Shown: positions 37,732 through 50,000, counted from the first letter of the stretch. The stretch is 64,000 bases of DNA from Myoxocephalus aenaeus (GCA_038501785.1 JBAMJR010000006.1:4599501-4663500); one strand, 5' to 3'. Notes: a model not told the origin generated them from the sequence alone. Numbers and translations are program-made.

Positions 37732-37925
37732 TACTGTATATACATATATAAACACACAGTGAAAGTTGATGGCTATGATATATAAACAGAATTAAGGTTT
37801 AAGCTTGCCTGGTTGTCCTCATGCTATGAAGTGCATCTTGTTTCAAATCAGATTGTTTTCAATGTTGTAGCATGACAGAAAGAAATAAGCAAATGGATGT
37901 ATCAGTCTTTCACGCAGGTGACTCT

Positions 37926-38456
37926 TCATGCACTGCAGCTTTCACTCTCCTGCACTGACATCAGTGATTGTTTGCCGTCTTCTTGATGCGGGATGCTAAA
38001 GGACTCCTCTTCCTCTCCAAAGGGGAGTTTAGAGTCAACTTGCGTCGAGTCGGTGGGCGTGACAGACGGTGTCCCACAAGACCTGTTTTCAATGTGGAAA
38101 GTGATGTTGACGTTGACGTGTGGGCTGGTGGTCACAGGGCTGATGACCTGAGGGCTGGTGGGTTGAGATGAAGACTGTGTGGAGATGCTGGGCTGTAGGG
38201 TGACAGTCTCTGTATTGGAAAGTAAAGTCATGGGCTCCGACAGGGCAGAGTGTGGATTGTGAAGAGCTAAGGTGGATTGCAAAGGGCCGATGGACTCTTG
38301 GCTGCTGGAACCGCCTGTTCGGGTAAATGTTTCAGTGTTGCTACTGGACTGACTGTGGTCGCTGCAGGCTTCCCCTCTTTGCAGCAGGCACTGTTGTTCT
38401 GGTAAGGGTACTGTCACATAATTCAGCTGGGTTTCCTCCGAATAATCCTGAATGAT
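37926..38456 (-). CDS. tnfrsf1b: tnfrsf1b exon 9: cytoplasmic tail and stop
   Basis: A 176-residue Ser/Thr/Gln-rich tail. The C-terminal third has HVNVNITFHIEN, an EEEE acidic patch, PHQE and SVQE. It ends SCSA and a stop. The acceptor is tctactgcag. Confidence 0.91.
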   Translation of the reverse strand: MIQDYSEETQLNYVTVPLPEQQCLLQRGEACSDHSQSSSNTETFTRTGGSSSQESIGPLQSTLALHNPHSALSEPMTLLSNTETVTLQPSISTQSSSQPTSPQVISPVTTSPHVNVNITFHIENRSCGTPSVTPTDSTQVDSKLPFGEEEESFSIPHQEDGKQSLMSVQESESCSA

Positions 38457-39794
38457 CTGCAGTAGAAGGAGACAAAAAGGTTGATTCCCCGTATTCTGTA
38501 TGGATTCAACTATATTTAAAAGATTGTCAAGAAAGAAAAAAAATGCAGAAGACTCACTTTATCACCACTCTCACAATTACCATTTGCATCTACTTTAGAA
38601 TTAAATCTGGCTGCGCCTGTGCACAAAAGCAAAGTGAACGTTTGGTAAGGTAGTGGAAATTTGAAACAACAACAAACAACAAAGATGTTGACAAATAGTC
38701 ATTATCATTCTGTATTTCAAGTTGAAGATACAAAATAATGTAGATGCAATCATAGCTTCTCCACAAAACAAACACATGATTAATGAACTAGTTATAATAA
38801 CGTTTTCTACAGGATGCAGTTACCTTTCTTCCGGCCTGCTTTACAAAGGAACAGCAGAATGATAACGATGAAAAAAAGGAATAACCCAATGACACCGGCA
38901 ATGACTGCAGCTAATAAAGAGGTAAACAGAGACACAAAACGGAGGCAAAAAGAGAGATTACACATTGATTAGACCTCACAGTTTTCTCACAATGACTTGC
39001 TTAAAAACACAGAATCTGTTTCCCTACCCAGTGTACTGTCAGGCACTGTGCTTGGTGACGGGGTTTTTGTCAAAGAGTTGAACACTGCCTCTGAAAAAGA
39101 CGGGCTAATAGACAGTGTGGTGTCTGTCGGTTTACGTGGAGCTATGGAGTCTGAGGTTACTGAGACTGTACTCATCACTGTGCTTGTAGTCGTGAACACA
39201 GGTGTGGAGGTTTGAGGCCACGATGTGGTTGTAAAAGGTTCACAAATGGTGTCCGAGGTAGCGTTGCCATTTCTGACAACAACCCTCTCATGACAGCTGG
39301 GGAGAAACAAAGCGAGAGATCAAAGATCTGAGCTTCAAACAGCTGCGTGCAGATGTGACTATACGCCTCACTCACTTAGTGTGGGGCAGACAGGGGTTCG
39401 TGGAGGAGACCGTGTCCGAGAACGTCCCACTCTGGCACACTTCACACTTCACATCTGCGTTGACTGTCCCTGAGAACAACATCCAAACATGTTGCCATTT
39501 AATGCCATTTCACTATCACACATCCCATTTCATTTCAACTTAATGATGCATACTGTATGTCACAAGTTTGACAGTATATGTTATTGACATAGACCTAAGA
39601 GACAGATGTAAGCAACCAATAGTATGATGGATATGATATAGTTATTACAATATAAAAAAACATTGGTGGATTAATAGTCAATGAAACGCGTCTTGTTGAA
39701 CTCTTCTAACTGTAAACCTCTTCTGCACACATGCAATTTTGCAATAAATATAATTGAATATCAGTGAGATCTTATAAAGCATTTATGTGTAAAT

Positions 39795-39854
<60 letters not shown>

Positions 39855-42800
39855 ATGGTAAACACACAAACAGTGACAATTGAAAAATAGCAGTTGCTGT
39901 ACCTGGCACAGACACTCCAGAACCGAGTCTGCATTTCCTATACTTTCTACATTCTGTGCAGATTTGGTCACCAGATCCCATGATGCAATACCTCCCAGGT
40001 TGGCACACGCACCTCGAACTTGCAGTAGAGGAGCAGCTCTGACCATCCTGCAGACCTTTGGCTGGTTGTATGTAGAAAATAATGTTTTGCTTACAGGAAC
40101 AATTATGTGTTAAAAAATAAAGCAAAACAATACATATTTTTTAAATTGCAATCTTAACATCTACTGACCCTGTTTGCATGTGTTACAGGAGAAGCAGTTT
40201 GAAAAGTAGTTCCAACTGTCCATGTAATGGCCTGTTGAGCATTGTTTACACACAGTCTCCGTAGTTTCAGAGCATTCTTGTGTCAGCCGCTGTCCTGTTA
40301 GAACATATGCATGAATGAAAAGCCTTTTGTTAGTTACTTAAAAAGCCTTTTATAACAGCACATAAATATAGTAACACCAACATGTCCACCAATCGATGAC
40401 AAACGTAAAGATTAAAAGGTACAGTTCAGAATATTCCTCATTGTCATTGTGCTATTATGTTGGTTTGATCTATACACATCATCACATATTCCCATCACAC
40501 CTAGTGGGAGAGATGAGGTCAGCAGGCACATGAGATCAAAGGAGTGTGTGAGCACATCAGCAGTTTTTATGGCCCACATCTTGACAAGAAGATTGGAAAA
40601 ACTCAAACAGAGAACGTGTCTATAATGTGGATACATTCTACAATGTGTCTAGATTCCTGCTCTTCATGAGCTGCAACATTGCAATGCTGCGAAGCCGAAA
40701 CACTTGTTGTGCATCATAAGCTACAATAGTAGCTTTCTTCTTTGTGGGGTTACAGGTTATTTTACAATATAACAAAAACAGCCCTGTTCACAATTGGCAC
40801 TATCCAGCAGTTGATCTTGGAGGCTATAAGCAGCTTTGTCCTGCTCTATAGGATTTAAATTTTACACTCCAGCAATTGCAACAACATTACCCAAGGTAGT
40901 GTTACATTTGCCTAATACATTGGTTAGTCCTCATCATAAAGTCCTTTCTCTAAAATTGTAAGCAAAACAGTGTGTTTGCGAATACGAAGAAACAGAATTA
41001 GGTTAGATCAAAAATTATTAGATTAAATAAATGTGGCTTAGTAAACTACACTGCATGGGACAATTGACACTTAAAAAAATTACTTTTCTTTGGTGGACAA
41101 AGTATGTTTAAATGACAATTGCAATTTCTCATCAATTATCAGGTTACATAGAGTGATACTGTGAAATATATTGGCCCAACCAATTATCAGTCTTGGCCTA
41201 CTTTAAATAAATAGTTTTCCTTAAATTTACACAATAAACTTGCTCAGGGGGATGAGTGGTCGTCCCGCAACCACAAGGTAGCCGGTTCGATCCCCAGTCC
41301 CCCCATAGCTCACATGTCGAAGTGTCCCTGAGCAAGACACTGAACCCTCAACTGCTCCCCGGGCGCCTCACAGGGCTGCCTACTGCTCCCTATCCAGGGA
41401 TGGGTCAAATGCAGAGAAGAATTTCCCCAAGGGGATTAATAAAGTGCATGTTTCTTTTCTTTTTCTTTTTCTTCATGTAATCTCTGACGATGAAACAAGG
41501 GAAGTGCTGAAAGCCACTGTAGGTGTTAAACTTTCACACCTCCATGCACAAGCTTTCACTGTTTCACGCCCTGTGTCCCCAAATCAATTTTATTCTGCAC
41601 CAACACAGCGTTGTCTTTCAGTATAACATGGACCTGAGCTTTGGTATGAGTCCGGTATTAGTAATTCTAGAAACTTTACAAAAAAGTCCTTACTACAGGA
41701 AAACACTTACCAGGGGGGCATTTCTTGCAGCACAGGTGGGAACCCTCCAACAGGTACTCTGTTGTTGAGTTGAGACACTTTCCATCTGAGTCTGCCTGAT
41801 AGGGCTGAGAGCAGACCTATGGGAAAGAGACAAAACATAAGAGCAACTCATCTAGTGGTGTTCAGATGAGGAGAGCGAAGAACATTAAAGTCTTTTCTAG
41901 TAATGTTCTGACACAAAGCTGCATACAGGCTGCTGGGGGGGCTTTGAACGTCCAGGTAAAAAGTCATTTTGAAATGACCCACATGGGAAATATTTGCAGC
42001 CTGACATTTTTCCTGGTAGTAATTAACATATCAACAATTAAGTCATTTGGTGACAACAGTTAAGCAGAACTAATTAAAAAGGAGCTTAAAGTAGTGCCTG
42101 ACCACCCACACTTGCGCCCACCTTTTCCCTCTTGGTAATGCTGCCGGCCTGAGCCACAGGCATGGTTAAACAAGCAGCCATTGTTCTGAATTTGTAGAGG
42201 TTGCATTTCACCTCTACAGTAGCACTTCCTGTCTGTGGAGCCTTCAGACATATTTAAGCTTAGGGCACTGCACACATGCATCATTGCAGCTACAAGCATT
42301 GGTGTTCAGAAAAGGATACAACACAGTGCACAGTTGCTGACACACCTGTCCTGCGCATACAAGTTGAAAGTATCTCACAGTGCCCTCCAATGACATGCAG
42401 AAGTTAGAATATGCTGACTGAAGCAGTGTATTTCTTGTATAACAGGAAACAGAGGCGGCAAGCTGGAAGCCCTCAGCATATAAGTGACTTATTCTGTGGT
42501 GTGACCACTCGTAGCACGGGATGTGATGACAAAGATAAACTTCTTTTTATTTTCTCTTCTTTATTTTTATTTCTCTTTACCATTCACTCCTCTGCACACC
42601 GCATACTTAAACACTCGTCACTTTAACATACACTTTAACTTAAATACACATGTCACTTTAACGTACATTCACATTAACGTATCTGTTGACTGAGCACTTG
42701 CTTATCTTACACATATTTTAATACCAATTGCACTGTTGTTTTCGTTGATTGTTGATTGTTGTTTGTCTCGTCTTACGTCCCATGTCCATGTCCAATGTAT

Positions 42801-43566
42801 GCACCTTCCGCCTCAAAAAATTCCTCGTTTGTGTGAAAACATTCCTGGCAAATAAACGGTTTCTGATTCTGATTCTGATTCTGTGAAGCTCAAACTTATT
42901 AATTAGTGTCAAAGAACATTCTGTTGTTTCCCCCTTTCTCCTGGCTGCATGCCAAAACAAGCACATTCTCTTCATGGAAATGCACAAGGATGCCGGACAA
43001 CAGAAGAAAGGTTTGCTGCTGGTGTCTTAACAATGAGATATTCCGTCTGAAAATGCTTCAGATGCCAAGCAATTGAAACCAAATATGCATACAGGTTCAC
43101 CAGTCAGACTTGCTACTCTAACAATGTCACACATCAGACAACATTGGCATGGATACAGAAAAGAAATGCTTTAAAAGAAATGATCAATTCTTCCTTTTAT
43201 TCGCTCCATGACGGGTGACAAAGTAAGTCAGACTAGTAACATATTTAAAAGATAAACGCATTCATTTAAGAATTATGGCATGAACATTGTTTTACACCTA
43301 TTTAACTTGTTTTAATTACTATGCCTGTTTAACTTCACACTTGAACGAATACAAGGAAGTTCAATTTAATCTGACAATTCACTTTGTGCTGAAGAAGTAT
43401 GCCGTATGCTGGTTGCCAGAAGAATGCGGACGCTGGCTGATATCCAACCTGTCCAGAGTCCATGACAAACACTGCAAATATGCATGACAGACTTACAGAC
43501 AGACACGAAACCTACCTTAAGAGTTTGAGCATTCAGCAGAACCAGCAGTACAAGTATGTCCTTCAT
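37926..43566 (-). CDS. tnfrsf1b: TNF receptor superfamily member 1B (TNFR2), 9 exons, complete
   Basis: Exons: 43566-43516, 41816-41711, 40294-40169, 40061-39903, 39469-39376, 39296-39028, 38910-38824, 38616-38558, 38456-37926. They total 1,482 nt (493 residues), with all junctions GT-AG and in phase. Exon 1 is a signal peptide (MKDILVLLVLLNAQTL). Exons 2-6 carry cysteine-rich TNFR repeats, then a Thr/Ser-rich stalk. Residues 269-291 are a single membrane helix. The 200-residue tail has no death domain, which separates it from TNFRSF1A. The tail holds HVNVNITFHIEN, like the VNVTCIVNV block of mammalian TNFR2, and an acidic EEEE stretch near the TRAF2 site. PHQE (473-476) and SVQE (484-487) fit the (P/S)xQE TRAF consensus. 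Synteny with miip supports the call. From the family: a cell-surface receptor for TNF signalling through TRAFs to NF-kB. Confidence 0.9.
38558..38616 (-). CDS. tnfrsf1b: tnfrsf1b exon 8: juxtamembrane cytoplasmic segment
   Basis: A 59-nt exon (AARFNSKVDANGNCESGDK) bounded by gtgcacag and gtgagt. Phase 1 in, phase 0 out, which fits both neighbours. Confidence 0.83.
38824..38910 (-). CDS. tnfrsf1b: tnfrsf1b exon 7: transmembrane helix
   Basis: About 23 hydrophobic residues (AAVIAGVIGLFLFFIVIILL core) followed by KAGRKK, a stop-transfer signal that places the C-terminus in the cytoplasm. Phase 1 in and out. Confidence 0.9.
39028..39296 (-). CDS. tnfrsf1b: tnfrsf1b exon 6: end of last repeat and Thr/Ser-rich stalk
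   Basis: Opens CHERVVVRNGNATSDTICEP, the end of cysteine-rich domain 4 with an N-glycosylation site (NAT). A Thr/Ser/Pro stalk likely to be O-glycosylated and shed follows. Phase 2 in, phase 1 out. Confidence 0.9.
39376..39469 (-). CDS. tnfrsf1b: tnfrsf1b exon 5: cysteine-rich domain 3/4
   Basis: Includes KCEVCQSGTFSDTVSSTNPC, a CxxCxxGTFSDTxSST repeat typical of TNFR2. Phase 1 in, phase 2 out, donor gtgagt. Confidence 0.9.
39797..39851 (+). repeat. (TA)n microsatellite next to tnfrsf1b exon 4
   Basis: About 27 TA units, ending 51 bp from the end of exon 4, inside intron 4. Confidence 0.95.
39903..40061 (-). CDS. tnfrsf1b: tnfrsf1b exon 4: cysteine-rich domain 2/3
   Basis: Includes RCVCQPGRYC and ICTECRKYRKCRLG, close to the RCxCxPGxYC signature of TNFR2-type receptors. 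Phase 1 in and out. A (TA)n run starts about 50 bp past the donor. Confidence 0.91.
40169..40294 (-). CDS. tnfrsf1b: tnfrsf1b exon 3: cysteine-rich domain 1/2
   Basis: Includes ECSETTETVCKQCSTGHYMD and NCFSCNTC, a standard TNFR repeat boundary. Phase 1 in and out; acceptor ctaacag, donor gtcagt. Confidence 0.9.
41238..41447 (+). mobile_element. tRNA-derived SINE with LINE-type tail
   Basis: The tRNA-like head has B box GGTTCGATCCC at 41284-41294. A body with AAGTGTCCCTGAGCAAGACA and a tail AATTTCCCCAAGGGGATTAA ending near 41440 follow. It lies in tnfrsf1b intron 2. Confidence 0.65.
41711..41816 (-). CDS. tnfrsf1b: tnfrsf1b exon 2: cysteine-rich domain 1
   Basis: Translates from VCSQPYQADSDGKCLNSTTE to CCKKCPP, the C-x(n)-CC-x2-C pattern of a first TNFR repeat. 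Ends in phase 1 before gtaagt. Confidence 0.9.
42535..42885 (+). mobile_element. LINE 3' end with TTCTGA tandem tail
   Basis: The segment has the late 3' UTR style of fish L2-type LINEs and ends with CAAATAAACGG and then TTCTGATTCTGATTCTGA repeats. Only the 3' end is present. It lies antisense in tnfrsf1b intron 1. Confidence 0.6.
43516..43566 (-). CDS. tnfrsf1b: tnfrsf1b exon 1: signal peptide
   Basis: ATG at 43566 followed by 16 mostly hydrophobic codons (DILVLLVLL core), ending in phase 0 at LK before gtaggt. Short but typical of a TNFR first exon. Confidence 0.87.
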
Positions 43567-44039
43567 CGCCTCTTTAAAGCAAAATGTATACTGTCGAGGA
43601 TACAGCCACCAGCGTGTGCACTGATCATTTTAGAAAGGCGGGCCAGCAGTCTGTGCGAACAGTAACAATTTCCTTGAAGTGAGTCGAGAGTTTGAAGGAA
43701 GGAAATGAGCAGGCAGGCTCTACCTCCATTCACTGATTATTGAATAAGCATTATGAGGTTTGACAGAGTTTGGATGAGGTTGAGCACTCAATGTACTCAT
43801 ACTTCCACATGACAGGTGTGATGTTATATAATAGTGTGATGTCATAGCATAGTTTGATCACAATGTATAGTGGTGTGATGTGTCTTGAATGCCAGTGATT
43901 TTGAACATGACATCATGGAACAGAAGCCAAGTTCTAACTCCTCTCTCAAAGGTTTAAAGCTGGTACATCCCAGTATTCGCTCGAAAAAGTGTAAAAGTAG
44001 GAACGATCAAAGGGTGGTAAGTTTGCCACTTTGGACTTA

Positions 44040-44146
44040 GAACCCACTTTGGATTTAGAACATTCCGGAACCAGGACATTCAGGAACCCACACATTACGG
44101 AACCAGGACATTTCAGAACCCTGACATTCTGGAGCACGGAAATTCA
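44040..44146 (+). repeat. Degenerate short tandem repeat
   Basis: Variants of GGAACCAGGACATTC repeat five or six times upstream of tnfrsf1b. Confidence 0.6.
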
Positions 44147-44687
44147 AATTGGAATTGAAAAGACAAATCCCCTACATAATAAATGAATAATACATTTCCT
44201 TCATTAATAAAATATCTAGGCTGCAGGAAAATGAAACCATGTGAAAATGAGTCAACTTTCGATGCTGCTCCGTGTGATTCATGTAATTTATGTGAATCGG
44301 TAGGAAATGATCAGACAGGTAGTGAAAAATGAAGTCCCTACCAAAACAGTAAGTTGACTCACTTGGATTTTCTATTCTTGTTCAGAGGCAGTGGAGTTAA
44401 ACAAAGCCCAGCTTGGTGCGCAGCATCAACTGTAATAGCAGTTGTTTAGCAATGGCACAAGTCTATGCTGTTGGGTTTCTACACTGCGGCAGGATATTGT
44501 AGCTGATAGTTACAGAATAAAGTTATTTCCATTCCACATGCGTGATAACATAACTCATCTTTCCACTAGAGGCCCAGGTTAAGTTCTCTCTCGTGACTGC
44601 TAGTATTAATCATTATTGGAGTTTCAATGAGCAAGGCACTGAAGCCTACATCATCTCCAACTTTACTTTTTGAACGCCCCGTGGACA

Positions 44688-44880
44688 TGAATGAATGAAT
44701 GAATATATACTTTATTAATCCCCGAGGGGAAATTTGGTGTTGGGGTAGCAGCAACTTACAACAAAATAAATAAAAACAGCAGGATGAAAGATAAAAGATA
44801 TATACAATAATAATAAAAATAATAATAATAATAAAATAAAATAGAAATAGCTGGGATTGTGCAAAATATATATATACATG
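44688..44880 (-). mobile_element. LINE/SINE 3' tail, minus orientation
   Basis: ATATACTTTATTAATCCCCG and AGGGGAAATTT at 44704-44734 is the complement of a tail common to fish non-LTR elements. A GAATGAAT short repeat lies at the 3' end. Confidence 0.5.
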
Positions 44881-46662
44881 TAGTTAGTCAGAGGATGTGG
44901 CAAAAAAGTCAAACACACAAAGCTTAACTGTATTGTTCTCTACGACTACTGTTTAATGCCCCTTTGCCTCGCTGTTTGTTCCTGTGTGAGATGTTGACAT
45001 TTCTCAATAAAGTTCCCCCTCCCACATTCTCAACATTTCGCTGGTCCTCAAGTGGACCAGGAGCAGGCCTGTTATCCATTGTGATCTTGTTATGATTTGT
45101 CTGTTATAGTACATTGCTTTCATCGTGCACTTCTTAGATTAATGTTTAACTAGGTTGGTTGCTACAGCATAAAACGTGACGAGCAGAAGTGAAAGCTTTT
45201 TTTATTTTATTTTTTGGCCTACTTTCAGGTTTACTGATCGTGTATACTGTACGCTGGCTGCTGAGTAATTCCGAAAAGCACAGCATAATGGCTATGATTT
45301 TGATATGATAAACTGAACATTCTTTTTTTGCTGAAGTCACATCCTTTAATTTGTATTGCGGCTTTTTCACATCAGTCTGATGATAGCTCTACTGAACTGA
45401 AAACAGTAAACACGGGCATGATGTTCTCAGTGAGTGATGTGTTATTGGTCTCAAGTAAGCAAGTTTCAAATCCTGTTAATTTATACTGTGTGAAATGAGA
45501 ACCAAAGGATGAGAACCAAACATGCATTGAATTGTAATATAAAACAGTATAGTAGGCTTAGAAAAATTATTGGTAATTTTTATGATTTGAAGCAAGTAAA
45601 ACTAAAATGTATAATGGCCATTATGTGCAGAATTTGAGCATTTAACAGTGAAGTAAATCACCTGGTTTAAATACCACATAACCCCCATTTTATCATCTGA
45701 TCACTGCTACATCTTCAGTGTTGGATTATAGTGTATTGATCTCTCACTAGGATGTTGTAGTTTCAAGGTAAAAACTGCAACTATAGTAGCTGACCAATGA
45801 AAATGAGCAGAGCAAAAAACAAGCATGCCACTGGAGTATTTGAAAATATGATGATGATGATAACGTGAGTTTCAGAAGCAACATTTCTGTTTGTGGTAAA
45901 AATCTAATTTAGTATCACGAAGCCTCATCGCACAGAAAGCTAAGAGGACAATCTGCCTGCCAGGACACAGCACACGGCTCTGAGCAAGCCGTTTGTGCTA
46001 CAACAAAGTATTGCAGCCTGTTTAACTTTACAACAAAAGATAACAATACAATTACACATTCTTTACTTTGAGTTAATTCTATTGGTCACTCAGTCATTTT
46101 ATTGACCATTTTGTTTATACTATCTAACTTTTTCTAATATGTTCGTCTGGAGGACACAAACTGGAAACATTGAAGTGTCAATGCTGGGATTGCTTCAGTG
46201 TTTGACATTAAGTATAGATGGTTGTGGTTTCCTGTGAATTGCACTGTCTGTACAGTTTGTACATCAGCCTCAGTGTTTTCGGTCCCACAGTCAGGAAGAG
46301 TCAAAGGAAGTTAAAAACAGAAGTACGCATAAACCTGGGAGCCACAGCAAACAGCTGTAAAGGGCAAAAGAGAGGATTTAAAATGACTTCCTAAATGTAG
46401 TGAAATTTACAAAACAAGTAGTTTCTAAAACCGCCTCCACGGTGGCGTAACATTATGAGCTCTTGCTTTATGTCCACGAGGTTGCTGACAGTCACATGTG
46501 GAGTCTAAATCTGGACAAATAAAATGCAACTCCTGAAAACATGAAGTTGTATGATTAAGTATGTATAATTAAATAGACAGAAGACATGATAACATGTGGC
46601 ATTTAATTCTATAACTCATTCAAATCTTGAAAAAAATAAAAAGATATCCTGTTTCAAATGTA

Positions 46663-46668
46663 TTTATT
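46663..46668 (-). terminator. miip: miip poly(A) signal
   Basis: Minus-strand AATAAA about 210 nt past the predicted stop. Confidence 0.45.
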
Positions 46669-46878
46669 TATGATTAGGCACAACTGTCAAGGCATTTTCT
46701 TTTGAGATCACGATTTGTTTGTTTCATACTGAAAATCAAATTTGAACATAAATTTAACAGAGATATTTCAGAAAACATTAAATTAAAACAGTCAAAAAAT
46801 AACACAATACACAGACTAAAAACCGGAGCACAAACAGGAACTACTATTATCACCTCAAAAGAGACGTGTGATTGATTG

Positions 46879-47007
46879 TTAGTGCAAATGGTAAAACATC
46901 CTTCCTAGTTTTCTTTTGGAAGAGAAGTGTTCAAAGTTGTGACGAGCCAAACGGGACACATCTGAGATCTGGTCAGAGATTTTACCGGACACTTTGGGTG
47001 CAGATTG
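46879..47007 (-). CDS. miip: miip exon 9: C-terminus and stop
   Basis: Opens after aatatttttcag in phase 0 and encodes 42 residues (ISDQISDVSRLARHNFEH core) and TAA. Less certain than the others because the C-terminus is poorly conserved. Confidence 0.66.
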   Translation of the reverse strand, partial: QSAPKVSGKISDQISDVSRLARHNFEHFSSKRKLGRMFYHLH

Positions 47008-50000
47008 CTGAAAAATATTTAAACCACCATATGAGAATATGAGAATTGTGTCATGTGTAAGTCCTCACAGGATTCAACATTGATCTTTGTTTTTTCACAT
47101 AATAACAACTGCATTACATTTAGATAAGCCAGTTCCAGGGTCTTACTATTGTGCATGCTGGTTCACTGTTATTGCTTACTGGGACACTTAATGGAACTGA
47201 GCTATCATTAATCTTTTAGTTGCACATGTGCTTTTTCTACTTTGACATATCAAAATGTCTCTTGTGAAAAAGGTCAATCATATTTAAGTTTGAGATACAA
47301 TACGAGGCCTGTAGTGTGTCACCTCAAGTTCCTGGTTCTGTGAGCTCTTCATATTCAGACTGCTCCGCAGATCGAGGCTGCTGGGTGGCGGCAGTGTGCT
47401 CTGACCTGTGTTCGACCAGCCAGAGAGACAGTGCTGGACAGGACCACAGAGATGCAGGAGTCAAAAATGACTCCAGTACACAATTTTGAACTTAGATCTC
47501 AGAAGGTAAACGGCACAGCTAAGAAATCATAAATTGTTATGCAGTGGGATCCCTTACTCACCGATGGTAACCCGAAACTATCAGAAGGGTCAAAACTGCA
47601 TCGCCGATGAGCTTTGTATTTGTAGGGTGGCAAGATGGTGGAGCGAGGGATGCTGACCCTTATAAAGAAAACAAAAAGAAAACTCATGGGTTTTGCTGGG
47701 AAACATGGTGATTTTAATATAGCTCGACTAAAAGATTGTCGATTGTCAGAGTTATTTCTTAAAAACATGAAGATAAAACATGTGAAAGGCCATGTATTGA
47801 TTTGAAGTCTAACCCAACCCATATCTGCAGGAATGCTCAAACATTTGTACGATATGGACCCTCAAAAGGTGCACAATTTTGCCTCACTCCCAACTTTTGT
47901 TATGCAATAGCTGATACATAAGTTATCCTCAAAAAGGGAAAGAGTGACTTGACCTGTGGATAATGACCCCACGTGTTTCAATGAAAACACACTACAACAC
48001 ACTATATATATTATTTGACAGTGAAATTCACAGCGACACAAGTGAAGCCAGGAAGATTAGATTATAATATGTAAATAACAAGGAAAAATACTCAATGGTT
48101 GAGTGCTCTTCTGTTGCTAAGGGGTCATAAAAGGCGCTTTAAGTGCACATCATCATTACCTGATGAGAGCCGGTTCAGCAGTAGTGTGAGGCTGGGAGGA
48201 TTTGTGCTCTTTGCACACCGGGCAGCACTCCTGAGAGTGAAGTGGGACAGGGAACAGCCTGTTGTTAATCCTGTAAGAAAACGTACCTGAACAAAAAGAT
48301 GAGCGGGCAGAGATGAGAATTGCGTCAGCCATCATAAAAAGAAAAATGAGACCAGAATATTCAAATAAATAACCCCTCTTACATTGATGAGTATCCGTGT
48401 CAGCCTTTGGACTGTTCTTGTAAGTGAGCAGCGGCAGGACTGAATGGTTCTCTTCAGGAAATCTATAAGCAAAGCAAATTAAAGTAATTTAATGAAGCAA
48501 CCATCAATCACAGGCAAACCATGCGCGATCAAAGGGGAAGCACTTACTTCGCTTGTGGGCTGTGGACACACTCGTCTTTATTGAGCGATCGAAACGTGTG
48601 CAGGTCAGTGAAGAAGTCGTCAGAGCGCTCTATCAAGGAGTCCTCAGCATCCAGAACTCCTTGGAGGGAACAAACATCACCTGTTACAGGAAGGTCAACC
48701 TTCTGACCACGTGGTGCAGAGACAACAACCTCCTTCTGAATAACAGCAAGACCAAGGAGATTGTTGTTGACTTCCGGAAAGGCCACACCCAACACCCACC
48801 ACTGACCATCAACGGTGCTGACATTGAACAAGTCAGCAGCACCAAGTTCCTGGGGGTGGACATCAGTGAGGACCTCTCGTGGACAGTCAACATGAAAACC
48901 CTGGCAAAGAAAGCACAGAGGCGCCTCTACTTCCTCCGGAAACTGAGGAAAGCAGGAAGCCCTCCACCCATCATGTGCACCTTCTACCGTGGCACCATCG
49001 AGAGCATCCTGACCAACTGCATCACTGTGTGGGGCAGAAGCTGCACAAACCACAGCAGGAAAGCCCTGCAGCGCATAGTGAATGCAGCTGGAAGAATCAT
49101 TGGTGCCTCACTCCCCCCCCTCCCCTCCCCTCCCCTCCCTGCAGGACATATACAACACCCGCCTCACCCGCAAAGCGACCACGATTGTGAGCGACCCCTG
49201 CCACCCCTCACACGGTCTCTTCAGCCTCCTGCCCTCTGGGAGGAGATACCGGAGCCTCCGGGCTCGCACCACTAGGCTGTCAACCAGCTTCATTCACCAA
49301 GCTGTCAGGAAGCTGAACTCTCTACCTCACCACTCCCACATCTAGACTCTGCTGCTAAACTGTCTGACCGCTGCTATTAACGCACACTTAAATAGTTTCC
49401 TAATCTGTTTTTGCACTATATGTTATATGTTTTTGCACTATGTTTATATGTCTTTGCACTATGTTTATATGTTGTCTATTTTTTACTTCTTTTTTTTAAA
49501 TGTGCACTATTCACTTATGTGTCTGCACTATGTTTATATGTTGTTTATATGTTATATGTTGTCTAGTTTAGATGTTGTTTATATGTTATATGTTGTCTAT
49601 TTTTTACTTTTTTTAAATGTTGCACTATTCACTTTTTTTTTCAGACAGTAGAGAAACATAATTTCAGGTCCTCTGTATGTTTGCACAATATGGAAGAAGT
49701 GACAAATAAAACTGACTTTGACTTTGACTGTTATGACTCTATTAGATGGTTGTGTGTCCAAGACAGAACCAGACAGACAGAGAGACTCGTAAGGCGTACC
49801 TGCTATCCAGTCATATCCGAGTAATGGCTGCAAATGATGCCTGTCTGAGGCAGATATCTCCTCGCATTCATCAGACTGAAATGTGACGCGACTCCGAACC
49901 TCCCTCTACAAAAACAAACAAGTGGAGCAGAGCATTATGGTTAACATGTTCTACTTAAATCCATTTCAGAAAATCAGCTGTGAAAAGAAATAATTCATCC

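Larger units (their letters stand above)
43567..46662. other. tnfrsf1b upstream / miip-tnfrsf1b intergenic
   Basis: About 3.1 kb with a degenerate tandem repeat and a LINE tail. It must contain the tnfrsf1b promoter, but I could not pick out a convincing NF-kB or TATA site. Confidence 0.5.

Noticed and set aside
48544..49053. 169-codon minus-strand gene
   Set aside because: The left part is miip exon 4; the rest is the antisense of LINE reverse transcriptase that happens to stay open.
48553..49345. Functional LINE reverse transcriptase
   Set aside because: 5'-truncated, with a frame change at the C-run near 49120 and no endonuclease or RT catalytic part.
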